Origin: Planctomycetota bacterium
GTDB lineage: Bacteria; Planctomycetota; UBA1135; JALUZX01
Reading direction: 5' to 3'
NCBI GenBank assembly: GCA_027011425.1
Contig: JALUZX010000314.1
Location: 1 to 9,843 of the forward strand
DNA: 9,843 nucleotides
The notes beneath the pieces are model-generated. The model had not been told where the DNA came from, did no database searches, and saw nothing but the letters and a program-made list of their open reading frames with translations. Positions 1 through 8,414 of this stretch are shown here, in pieces; position 1 is the stretch's first letter; each line of letters begins with the position of its first letter. The translations under genes were made by a program, and so were the position numbers.

Positions 1-91
1 CCCCCTTCTGGAGAACCTCCAAAGGGAGGACGGCTCCATCCCCGTCCCCGAGTGCCTCCACCCCTACCTGGACTTCACGGAGATCCCTTGA
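1..91 (+). CDS. serS: Seryl-tRNA synthetase, C-terminal end (partial)
   Basis: This is the 3' end of a gene that begins left of the window. The frame starting at base 2 reads 29 codons and a TGA stop, giving a tail that begins PLLENLQREDGSIPVPECL and ends in HPYLDFTEIP. The pattern ENLQ-EDGSI-VPE-L-PY is the typical end of class II seryl-tRNA synthetase, where motif 3 is followed by a final strand and helix. The enzyme charges tRNA(Ser) with serine in the cytoplasm. Catalytic motifs lie outside the window, so integrity cannot be judged. The gene is convergent with clpB, with 22 bases between the two stop codons. The family call rests on a short but characteristic tail. Confidence 0.85.
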   Translation, partial: PLLENLQREDGSIPVPECLHPYLDFTEIP

Positions 92-113
92 ATGGAGGCC
101 GCCGCCCCCGCGG

Positions 114-2738
<2,625 letters not shown>

Positions 2739-2762
2739 GGTTTCTCTCCTCGTTTTTCATCG

Positions 2763-2799
2763 CCGGAAGAGAGGCCCCGAAAGGGAGCCCCTCTTCCGG
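2763..2799 (-). other. Long stem-loop in the clpB leader
   Basis: On the minus-strand transcript, nine-base arms CCGGAAGAG and CTCTTCCGG (2791-2799 and 2763-2771) pair perfectly. They continue through a U-G pair and six more pairs (one G-U) to a five-base CUUUC loop, a nearly unbroken 16-bp stem. It ends 12 bases before the ClpB ribosome site and has no T-run after it, so it does not look like a terminator. Likely roles, by inference, are protecting or processing the mRNA between the hsp20 genes and clpB, or tuning clpB translation. The ribosome site itself is not in the stem, so a simple RNA thermometer is not supported. Confidence 0.55.
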
Positions 2800-2850
2800 T
2801 TGGATCACGGCCGTCCATTTTCACGGAACGGCGGTTTTTCGCAAAGAACC

Positions 2851-2901
2851 GGCCGCTTCCGGGAAGGACCTCCAAGGGAGAGCCCTTCCCTTCCGGCGGC
2901 C
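2851..2901 (-). other. Second stem-loop in the hsp20-clpB spacer
   Basis: Outer arms GGCCGC/GCGGCC (2851-2856 with 2896-2901) and inner arms GGGAAGG/CCTTCCC (2861-2867 with 2884-2890) pair around an asymmetric internal loop. The 16-base apical loop holds a further CTCC/GGAG pairing. It lies just downstream of the second hsp20 stop. There is no adjacent T-run on the minus strand, so intrinsic termination is doubtful. Together with the stem at 2763-2799 it makes most of the 185-base spacer structured, which suggests a processing or stability boundary between the hsp20 and clpB parts of the message. Confidence 0.45.
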
Positions 2902-2923
2902 TCGTCCGTAAAAGCGCTCTTTA

Positions 2924-3325
2924 TTACTTGACCTTGACGGCGATCTTCCGCGGCTGGGCCTTCTCCGTCTTGGGAAGGAAGAGGTGAAGAACCCCGTCCT
3001 TGAGGTCGGCGGAGATCTTCTCCTGGTCCACTTCCTGGGGCAGTTGGAACTGCCGGAAGAAACCGGTCATCCGAAATTCACGGAAGAACGGGTTTTCCGG
3101 CTCGGGCCATTCCGGCCTGGCCTCCAGGGTCAGGATCCCTTCCTCGACGGAGATGTTGATGCCGTCGGGGCCGACACCGGGAAGGTCGGCCACGACGTGA
3201 AGCCCTTCCTTGGTCTCGTAGATGTCCACGGCGGGCCTCACGAAGAGGGATTCCTCCCTCGTTTGCTCCTGGGCCTGCAGATCGCCTTTTTCCCTCTTGG
3301 CAAGTTTGGTGGTCTTCTCGGCCAT
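2924..3325 (-). CDS. Small heat-shock protein, Hsp20/alpha-crystallin family (second copy)
   Basis: Small heat-shock proteins form oligomers that bind unfolding proteins without ATP and hand them to DnaK/ClpB. The product is 133 residues: a charged N-terminal arm (about 1-30), then an alpha-crystallin domain with the typical opening VDIYETKEGLHVVADLPGV (33-51), the FFRQFQLP segment (89-96), the hallmark GVLHLFLPK (111-119) and a C-terminal tail with an IAV-type I-x-V motif for oligomer contacts. The start chosen is ATG 3325, with a long AAGGAGGG ribosome site (3333-3340) seven bases away, giving the MAEK start I would expect in this subfamily. An in-frame ATG at 3364 also has a GGAGG site and would add 13 residues, so both starts are possible. 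It lies close behind the other hsp20 gene and is presumably co-transcribed. The two copies differ strongly outside the core motifs and are not a recent duplication. Confidence 0.93.
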   Translation of the reverse strand: MAEKTTKLAKREKGDLQAQEQTREESLFVRPAVDIYETKEGLHVVADLPGVGPDGINISVEEGILTLEARPEWPEPENPFFREFRMTGFFRQFQLPQEVDQEKISADLKDGVLHLFLPKTEKAQPRKIAVKVK

Positions 3326-3387
3326 GGCTCTTCCCTCCTTTATCCTCTTCAAAAGGTTCCTCATCTTACTTCCTCCGGCGGATGGGA

Positions 3388-3840
3388 TTACCCCACCTTG
3401 ACCTTGATCTTCCTGGGCAGGGCGTTTTCGGCCTTGGGGAGGATCACTTCCAGGATTCCCTTGCTGTAGACCGCTTCGACCTTGTCGGGATTCACGTCCA
3501 TGGGCAGGTCGAAGGTCCTGATGAAGCGTCCCGCGGCCCGCTCATTCCTGTGCCAGTTCTCGGGCTTGACGTCCGTGGCGGTGGGTTTCTTCTCGCCCCG
3601 GATCGTCACCTGGTTGGCCAGGACGGAAACGTCGATGCTGTCCGGGTCGATCCCGGGCGCCAGGGCGTAGACCTTGAAGGTCTCGGGGTCTTCGTAGACG
3701 TTCACCAGGGGGTAGCTCCTGGCGGACAATCCCGGAAGAAACAAGGTCTGCGGCGTCTCGGGAAGGAAGGTGTCCAGGGTCCGAAAGAGTTCCCTTCTCA
3801 GGTCCTCGAGTTCGCGGAAAGGATCGGTCCACCAACTCAT
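3388..3840 (-). CDS. Small heat-shock protein, Hsp20/alpha-crystallin family (first copy)
   Basis: This ATP-independent holdase has 150 residues. The N-terminal arm begins MSWWTDPFRELEDLRRELFR, the usual aromatic and amphipathic start of class A bacterial Hsp20 proteins. It is followed by an alpha-crystallin domain from about residue 43 (PLVNVYEDPETFKVYALAPG), the HRNERAAGRFIRTFDLP strand-loop (97-113), the hallmark GILEVILPK (128-136) and a basic tail containing IKVKV, an I-x-V type contact. The ATG has a perfect AAGGAGGT ribosome site (3849-3856, minus strand) eight bases upstream. It is the first gene after a predicted sigma-54 promoter (3925-3939), with a structured leader of about 75 bases. 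The next hsp20 follows after only 23 to 62 bases, depending on its start. All expected family motifs are present. Confidence 0.96.
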   Translation of the reverse strand: MSWWTDPFRELEDLRRELFRTLDTFLPETPQTLFLPGLSARSYPLVNVYEDPETFKVYALAPGIDPDSIDVSVLANQVTIRGEKKPTATDVKPENWHRNERAAGRFIRTFDLPMDVNPDKVEAVYSKGILEVILPKAENALPRKIKVKVG

Positions 3841-3872
3841 GGCTTTCTACCTCCTTGTGATTTTCTTCCATG

Positions 3873-3910
3873 CCGGCCCTTCCGGGCCGGGCCGCCGCCC
3901 CCGCGGCGGC
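3873..3910 (-). other. Two back-to-back hairpins in the hsp20 leader
   Basis: Immediately after the predicted start site of the sigma-54 promoter the transcript can fold into two adjacent hairpins. One is an 8-bp stem GCCGCCGC/GCGGCGGC with a four-base loop (3891-3910). The other is a 7-bp stem CCGGCCC/GGGCCGG closed by a GGAA loop of the stable GNRA type (3873-3890). An A-rich unpaired stretch and the ribosome site follow. The stems are too GC-rich to melt as a thermosensor. A 5' stabilising role is the simplest inference. Confidence 0.45.
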
Positions 3911-3924
3911 GACGCCCGCGTATC

Positions 3925-3939
3925 AGCAAGGGGTGTGCC
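3925..3939 (-). promoter_or_regulatory. Sigma-54 (-24/-12) promoter for the hsp20-hsp20-clpB set
   Basis: Reading the minus strand, GGCACACCCCTTGCT matches the sigma-54 consensus GGCAC-N5-TTGCW at every conserved position, with the obligatory GG (3939-3938) and GC (3927-3926) at the exact spacing. The base before GG is C where T is most common. The expected transcription start is near 3914, about 75 bases before the hsp20 ATG. An activator with an intact GAFTGA loop is encoded directly upstream, and a half-site cluster lies at enhancer distance. I see no sigma-32-like or CIRCE-like element in the same gap. Activity is inferred. Confidence 0.8.
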
Positions 3940-3958
3940 GGAACCGCAACGCCTTGAA

Positions 3959-3971
3959 GAACAATAGGTTA
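3959..3971 (+). promoter_or_regulatory. IHF-like site between enhancer and sigma-54 promoter
   Basis: GAACAATAGGTTA matches the IHF consensus WATCAANNNNTTR at seven of nine defined positions, including the CAA and TTR cores. It lies in a short AT-richer stretch (3953-3977) of an otherwise very GC-rich region, about 50 bases upstream of the predicted start site. That is where IHF usually bends DNA at sigma-54 promoters. The consensus is loose, so this is a positional inference. Confidence 0.4.
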
Positions 3972-3987
3972 AAGAATCCGCCTCCCC

Positions 3988-4023
3988 TGTCGCTGTCGCG
4001 CCGGGCGCGACAAATCCTGTCGC
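3988..4023. promoter_or_regulatory. Enhancer-like cluster of TGTCGC/GCGACA half-sites
   Basis: Four copies of one hexamer occur in 36 bases: TGTCGC at 3988 and 3994, its reverse complement GCGACA at 4007, and TGTCGC at 4018. The central pair forms a perfect palindrome, TGTCGCGC-N3-GCGCGACA (3994-4012). The last two form GCGACA-N5-TGTCGC. The palindrome centre (about 4003) is about 90 bases upstream of the predicted sigma-54 start site, the usual place for an upstream activating sequence. Fis-type HTH regulators bind such dyads as dimers, so the neighbouring activator is the likely ligand (inference). Confidence 0.65.
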
Positions 4024-4070
4024 AAAAAGGCACGCCCGGTGAGACACCCCCCTTTCCCGGGGCCACCGGG
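4024..4070 (-). terminator. Possible terminator after the sigma-54 activator gene
   Basis: On the minus strand, about 25 bases past the stop codon, arms CCCGGTG and CACCGGG (4064-4070 with 4035-4041) enclose a smaller CCCC/GGGG pairing. A run of five T follows after six bases (4024-4028). The T-run is short and not adjacent to the stem, so termination may be partial. It would separate the activator message from the hsp20 promoter, and it abuts the half-site cluster. Confidence 0.35.
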
Positions 4071-4095
4071 ATTGCCCGCCGAGGCGCGGAGACGG

Positions 4096-5481
4096 TCAGG
4101 GGCGCCGGATTCCCAGGTCCTTCATGCGGCGGTAGAGAGTGGCCCGGTGGATCCCCAGCCTCCGGGCCGCCTCGGAGGCGTTCCAGCGGGTCTCTTCCAG
4201 GGCCTGGAGGATCTCTTCTCTCTCCAGGCTTCTTCTGGACACCGGGTTCATGGCCGGGATGGATGTCTCCAGGGGGATCGGGTCGGCCTTGGCCGGAACG
4301 GGGGCCTCTCCCGCCAGGGCCGCCCTTTCGCGCACCCACTCCTCCAGGGCCCGCCACCCGATGAGGCGGGTTCTGGTTTCGAGGTAGATCCGCTCGAGAG
4401 TGCTCTTGAGTTCCCGCACGTTTCCGGGCCACTTGTAGGAGAGAAGCACCGCCATGGCCTGCCGGGTGAGGCCGATAACCCTCCTTCCGTATTTCTCGGA
4501 GAGGCGCCCCAGGAAGTAATCCACAAGGAGCGGGATGTCCTCCTTTCTCTCCCGAAGCGGGGGGATGTGGATCCTGAGCACGGCGATCCGGTAGTAGAGA
4601 TCCTCCCGGAAGGTCTTTTCCGCCACCGAATTTTCCAGGAGACGGTTGGTGGCGCTCACGACCCGTACGTCCACCTGGATCTCCCGCTCTCCTCCCACCC
4701 TCTCGATCCGGCCCGACTCCAGGGCGCGGAGGAGCTTGGCCTGGGCGGGAAGGGGGAGTTCCCCGATTTCATCCAGAAAGAGGGTTCCTCCGTGGGCCCT
4801 CTCGAATCGGCCTTTGTGAGGACGGACGGCGCCGGTGAAGGCCCCCCGCTCGTGGCCGAAGAGTTCCGACTCCAGCAGGTCCGGTGCAAGGGCGGCGCAG
4901 TTAAGGGATACGAAGGGGCCCTTGCTCCTTTCCCCGGCCGACCTGTGGATGCCTCGGGCCACGAGTTCCTTGCCCGTGCCCGATTCCCCCGTGACGAGCA
5001 CCGGCGCCTGGGCCGGGCCGAAGAGTTCCATCCTTCGGAGCACCCTCCTGATCCCGGGGGTTTTGCCCACGATTCCATGGGGGTGGATCTTCTTTCCCGC
5101 CTCCTTCTGGGTTTGCACCAGGAGGGTGACCTCGTGGATCCGGACAAGAATGGATCCCTCCCTCCAGTCCGGGCTCCAGGCCCGGATCAAGGCGGCCCGC
5201 TCCGCTCCCGACGCGTCGGTGAACTCCACGCACCAGTCCCGGACCGGTTCTTTTCTCCGCACGATCTCCCCCGCCAGGGTGGCCAGGGCTTCTCCCAGCT
5301 CCCCGAGAGGCCCGGGAAGGGGTTCTCCTTCCAGATCACCCGGGGATTTCCCCGCCCATTCCGCCATCCAGGGCGGCACGTGATGGAGGAGCCATCTTCC
5401 ATCCCCGCCCGGGCGGATCTCCAGGTCGGGATAGAAGGGTGGGGCCGGGAGGTGTTCCTTCCTCGCCCCCGGAGCTTCCAT
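4096..5481 (-). CDS. Sigma-54-dependent transcriptional activator (PAS-like sensor, AAA+, Fis-type HTH)
   Basis: This bacterial enhancer-binding protein would use ATP to remodel RNA polymerase bound by sigma-54. Numbered from the ATG at 5481 (461 residues): a PAS-like sensory region at about 15-120; AAA+ core with Walker A GESGTGKE (165-172), the sigma-54-contacting GAFTGA loop (213-218), Walker B GGTLFLDEIGE (231-241), arginine-finger region FREDLYYRI (291-299) and sensor II WPGNVREL (351-358); a C-terminal Fis-type HTH (about 420-461). There is no phosphorylatable receiver domain, so it probably senses a ligand or a partner protein. The start is uncertain: the frame stays open to a GTG at 5568, but neither start has a good ribosome site. 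The ATG is preferred because the longer form would reach almost to the ribosome site of divergent dctP. A TAGAAT -10-like box at 5507-5512 (minus strand) would suit the ATG. Genomic position makes the downstream hsp20-hsp20-clpB set the likely target. Confidence 0.93.
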   Translation of the reverse strand: MEAPGARKEHLPAPPFYPDLEIRPGGDGRWLLHHVPPWMAEWAGKSPGDLEGEPLPGPLGELGEALATLAGEIVRRKEPVRDWCVEFTDASGAERAALIRAWSPDWREGSILVRIHEVTLLVQTQKEAGKKIHPHGIVGKTPGIRRVLRRMELFGPAQAPVLVTGESGTGKELVARGIHRSAGERSKGPFVSLNCAALAPDLLESELFGHERGAFTGAVRPHKGRFERAHGGTLFLDEIGELPLPAQAKLLRALESGRIERVGGEREIQVDVRVVSATNRLLENSVAEKTFREDLYYRIAVLRIHIPPLRERKEDIPLLVDYFLGRLSEKYGRRVIGLTRQAMAVLLSYKWPGNVRELKSTLERIYLETRTRLIGWRALEEWVRERAALAGEAPVPAKADPIPLETSIPAMNPVSRRSLEREEILQALEETRWNASEAARRLGIHRATLYRRMKDLGIRRP

Positions 5482-5586
5482 GTGTTCGGGATCGTTCACG
5501 GGAAAAATTCTAACGGTCCTCCCCTTCCTCTTCTTATGGAATCCCAGCTTTCCTTTGTTACCATCCACCCTCTACGGAGGAAAGCT

Positions 5587-6600
5587 ATGGAATCCAAGAG
5601 GTTCGGCGTCGCCTTGTCCTTTTTCCTGGGCGCTTCCATCCTCCTTTGGGGATGCGGCAAGGGAAGGGGGTCTTCTTCGAAGACGGGAGTTCTGCGCCTC
5701 AAGCTCGCCCACGTCCTTCCCCGGGACCATCCCGTCCATCTCGCCCTGGTGAAGGCCGCCAGGCTCCTGGAAGAGAAGTCCAAAGGCCGCATTCAATTGG
5801 AAGTGATTCCGGATGGAAGATACGGAACGGAGCGCCAGGCCCTGGAGAAGCTCAAGACGGGCATTCTGCCTTTCACCAAGGTGAGCATGGCCGCCCTGGA
5901 GCAGTTCCAGCCCGAGGCGGCCGTTTTCAGCTACCCCTTCCTGTTCCGCGACGACGCCCACAGGTGGAAGGTGATGAACGGCCCCGTGGGGAAGGAGGTC
6001 CTGGACTGCGCCGCGGCCCAGGGCTTCAAGGGCATCTGTTACATGGACGCCGGGTGGCGTTCCTTCTATACCAAGGAGGGACATCCCGTCCGGACCATCG
6101 CCGACCTGCAGGGGCTCAAGATCCGGTGCATCAATGCGCCCACCATGGTGAAAGCCATCAAGGCCCTGGGGGCCAACACCACCAACATCGAGTGGGGGGA
6201 ACTCTACTCGGCCCTCCAGCAGGGGATCGTGGACGGGGCGGAGAACAACATCCCCTCTCTTTACAGCTCCCGGCAATACGAGGTGGTCAAGTATTACACG
6301 CTGGACCGGCACATGGCCGTTCCCGACGTGGTGGTGGCCTCCACCCAGGTCTGGAAGAGACTTTCCGAGCCCGACCGGAAATTGATCCTCCAGTGCTTCC
6401 AGGAGGCCTCCCGGGAGGAACGGCGTCTCTGGAAAGAGCGCTGTGCCCAGGACCTGGAAAAGATGAAGAAGGCGGGCCTCCAGGTGATCGAACTCACCCC
6501 CCAGGCGAGAAAGGGATTCATCGAGAAAGCCCGATCCTTCTACAAGGAACTGGATCCCAAGATGAAGGCTCTCGCGGACCGGATCCGTGGAATCCGCTGA
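5587..6600 (+). CDS. dctP: TRAP transporter solute-binding receptor (DctP family lipoprotein)
   Basis: The receptor captures an organic acid outside the inner membrane and delivers it to the DctQ/DctM permease. The product is 337 residues with a hydrophobic signal and a lipobox-like LLWGC (Cys23). The Trp two residues before the Cys is unusual, but the Gly/Ser-rich linker that follows supports a lipid-anchored form. Family signatures: AHVLPRDHPVHLA (41-53), YGTERQALEKLKTG (79-92), GWRSFYTK with Arg158 (156-163), LKIR with Arg180 (177-180; this Arg usually forms the salt bridge to the substrate carboxylate) and DGAENN (216-221). The overall pattern resembles receptors for sugar acids and dicarboxylates, but the substrate cannot be fixed. 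The ATG has a GGAGG site (5576-5580) six bases upstream. It is divergent from the sigma-54 activator and overlaps dctQ by 14 bases. Confidence 0.93.
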   Translation: MESKRFGVALSFFLGASILLWGCGKGRGSSSKTGVLRLKLAHVLPRDHPVHLALVKAARLLEEKSKGRIQLEVIPDGRYGTERQALEKLKTGILPFTKVSMAALEQFQPEAAVFSYPFLFRDDAHRWKVMNGPVGKEVLDCAAAQGFKGICYMDAGWRSFYTKEGHPVRTIADLQGLKIRCINAPTMVKAIKALGANTTNIEWGELYSALQQGIVDGAENNIPSLYSSRQYEVVKYYTLDRHMAVPDVVVASTQVWKRLSEPDRKLILQCFQEASREERRLWKERCAQDLEKMKKAGLQVIELTPQARKGFIEKARSFYKELDPKMKALADRIRGIR

Positions 6601-7102
6601 AACCAGGCCCAGGACGCCCCTCCACCTGGTGGACCGGGTCCTGGAGGGAGCGCTCATCCTGTTTGTGGGCGCCATGACCGTCGTGGTGGCCTGGGAGATC
6701 TTCGCCCGCCAGTTTCTGGGCACCTCCGCCGCCTGGGCTTCCGAGACGGCCCGCTTTCTCCAGGTCTTCACGGCCCTTTTGGGGGGAAGCTATTGCGTGA
6801 AGGTGGGGGCCCACCTGGGGATCGACGCCTTCGTGGCGGCCCTCCCCCGGGCGTGGCGGAGGTGGACCGACGCCTTCACCACCCTGGTGATCCTGGTTTT
6901 CAGCCTGATGGTGCTCGTCTGGGGAGGATGGATCCTCAGGGAGAAGGCGGGGGACCAGGCTGCGTCGGCCCTTCCGGTCACGATGAATTCCCTCTACCTG
7001 GTCTTCCCCCTCTCCGGGCTCTTGAACGCGGCCTATTGCCTGGAAAGGCTCCGGCTCCTTTTCGGCCCCCGCCGGGGAGAGAAGGAGGAAGGCCATGGAT
7101 AG
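6587..7102 (+). CDS. dctQ: TRAP transporter small permease subunit (DctQ family)
   Basis: This is the small membrane subunit that pairs with DctM in sodium- or proton-driven tripartite TRAP uptake. The product is 171 residues with four predicted membrane spans (about 19-39, 56-72, 96-117 and 134-152). It carries the family motif WASETARFLQVFTALLG (50-66) followed by the conserved GAHLGID (74-80). The start is a GTG that overlaps the end of dctP by 14 bases. There is no strong ribosome site, so it is probably read by translational coupling. It overlaps dctM by eight bases. The charged C-terminal tail is unremarkable. Confidence 0.92.
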   Translation: MESAETRPRTPLHLVDRVLEGALILFVGAMTVVVAWEIFARQFLGTSAAWASETARFLQVFTALLGGSYCVKVGAHLGIDAFVAALPRAWRRWTDAFTTLVILVFSLMVLVWGGWILREKAGDQAASALPVTMNSLYLVFPLSGLLNAAYCLERLRLLFGPRRGEKEEGHG

Positions 7103-8414
7103 CGCCTTTCTCGCGGCCCTGGCCGGCTTCTTCCTTCTCTTGTTCCTGGGCGTGCCCGTGGCCTTCGCTCTCGGGGGATCCACCCTTCTCATCTATATGC
7201 TCTCCCCCGATTTCACGCTCCAGCAGGCCCTCCCCCAGATCTGCCAGGACATCTGGTCCGGGCCGGACAGCTTCGTCCTCCTGGCCATTCCCTTCTTCAT
7301 CCTGAGCGGCCTGCTCCTCGGCCGGGGAGGGATCGCGAGAAGGCTCATCCGGTTCGCCCAGTTCGCCGTGGGATGGCTTCCGGGGGGGCTGGCCTGCGTG
7401 AACGTCCTGGCCTGCATGCTCTTCGGCGCCGTCTCGGGCTCCGCCGCCGCCGCGGCCAGCTCCATCGGGTCGGTGCTGGTCCCCGCCATGGAGGAGCAGG
7501 GATACGACCGGGATTTCTCCTCGGCCCTGACCATGACGGCGGCCACCACGGGGCTCCTCATCCCCCCCAGCAATATCATGATCGTCTATGCCGCCGTGGC
7601 CCAGGTCTCCATCGGGGCCCTCTTCCTGGCGGGCTTCCTTCCCGGGGTCCTCACGGGGCTCTCGCTCATGGCCGCCGCCCTCTTCCTTTCCCTCAAGCGG
7701 GGCTACAAGAGGACGCCCTTCTGCGGTTGGGCCGAGGGAGTCAGGCGTTTCCTGGACGCCCTTCCCGGGCTCTTCCTCATCGTGCTCGTGATGGGGGGGA
7801 TCACGGGCACCTTGGGCCCGACCCTCAAGTTCACCGCAACCGAGGCGGCCGTCGTGGCCGTGGTCTACTCCCTCGTCCTGGCCTTGATCTACCGGGAGGT
7901 GCGGATTGCCGAGATCCCGGGGCTCCTCCTGGAGACGGCCCGGATCACGGCCTTCATCATGTTCCTGATCGGAACCTCCAAGGCCATGGGGTTCGCCCTG
8001 GAGATCAAAGAGATCCCCGAGACCACCAGCCGTTATCTCCTTTCCATGGGCTCCAGCCCACTTACGGTCCTCTTGCTCGTCAATTTCTTTCTCCTGGTCG
8101 TTGGGGCCTTCATGGACATGACCCCCGCCGTCCTGATCTTCACGCCCATCTTCCTGCCCGCCATGAAGGCCCTGGGCATCCACCCCCTCCATTTCGGCCT
8201 GATCCTCGTGGCCAACCTGTGCATCGGCCTGGTCACCCCGCCTGTGGGCACCATCCTCTTCGTGGGATGCGCCGTGGGAAAGACCACTATCTGGAAGGTC
8301 CTTCCCTCGCTGATTCCCTTCTTTCTGGCCATGCTCTTCGCCTTGGCCGTCACCTGCGCCCTTCCCTCGGATTGGATCCTCTGGCTTCCCAGGGCCTTCG
8401 GATTCCAGCTATGA
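7095..8414 (+). CDS. dctM: TRAP transporter large permease subunit (DctM family)
   Basis: DctM forms the transport channel of the TRAP system in the inner membrane. The product is 439 residues, normal for the family, and consists almost wholly of hydrophobic spans. Typical family segments are present: FGAVSGSAAAAASSIGSVL (110-128), the LLIPPSN turn followed by IVYAAVAQVSIGALFLAGFLPG (154-184), ATEAAVVAVVY (248-258), DMTPAVLIFTPIFLPAMKAL (341-360) and TPPVGTILFV (381-390). The ATG overlaps the dctQ stop region by eight bases and has an AGGAGG ribosome site seven bases upstream. Its own stop overlaps the ATG of the next small gene as ATGA. Substrate identity depends on DctP and is unknown. Confidence 0.95.
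   Translation: MDSAFLAALAGFFLLLFLGVPVAFALGGSTLLIYMLSPDFTLQQALPQICQDIWSGPDSFVLLAIPFFILSGLLLGRGGIARRLIRFAQFAVGWLPGGLACVNVLACMLFGAVSGSAAAAASSIGSVLVPAMEEQGYDRDFSSALTMTAATTGLLIPPSNIMIVYAAVAQVSIGALFLAGFLPGVLTGLSLMAAALFLSLKRGYKRTPFCGWAEGVRRFLDALPGLFLIVLVMGGITGTLGPTLKFTATEAAVVAVVYSLVLALIYREVRIAEIPGLLLETARITAFIMFLIGTSKAMGFALEIKEIPETTSRYLLSMGSSPLTVLLLVNFFLLVVGAFMDMTPAVLIFTPIFLPAMKALGIHPLHFGLILVANLCIGLVTPPVGTILFVGCAVGKTTIWKVLPSLIPFFLAMLFALAVTCALPSDWILWLPRAFGFQL

Noticed and set aside
3873..3910. RNA thermometer (ROSE or fourU type) in the hsp20 leader
   Set aside because: The stems are almost purely GC and do not include the ribosome site, so heat would not expose it.
3988..4023. CRISPR-like or transposon-end repeat
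   Set aside because: The repeats are six to eight bases, with no uniform spacers, no cas genes and no transposase; a regulatory dyad explains them better.
3841..4095. CIRCE (HrcA), sigma-32 or CtsR control of the hsp20 genes
   Set aside because: No TTAGCACTC/GAGTGCTAA pair, no CTTGAA-spacer-CCCCAT arrangement and no CtsR-type heptad repeat is visible on the minus strand.
4039..5586. Upstream open extension of the dctP frame across the activator gene
   Set aside because: The region antisense to the activator reads as Pro/Gly/Arg-rich shadow. The dctP ATG at 5587 has a good ribosome site and is followed directly by a signal peptide.
5482..5586. Idea that the sigma-54 activator controls the divergent TRAP genes, as DctD does for dctA
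   Set aside because: I find no GG-N10-GC promoter and no TGTCGC/GCGACA half-site in this gap, while both are present upstream of hsp20. Control of dctP cannot be excluded but has no sequence support.
7373..8410. Upstream extension of the small unknown gene's frame through dctM
   Set aside because: It overlaps the clearly coding dctM frame with low-complexity Gly/Pro/Arg sequence; only the part from ATG 8411 is credible.
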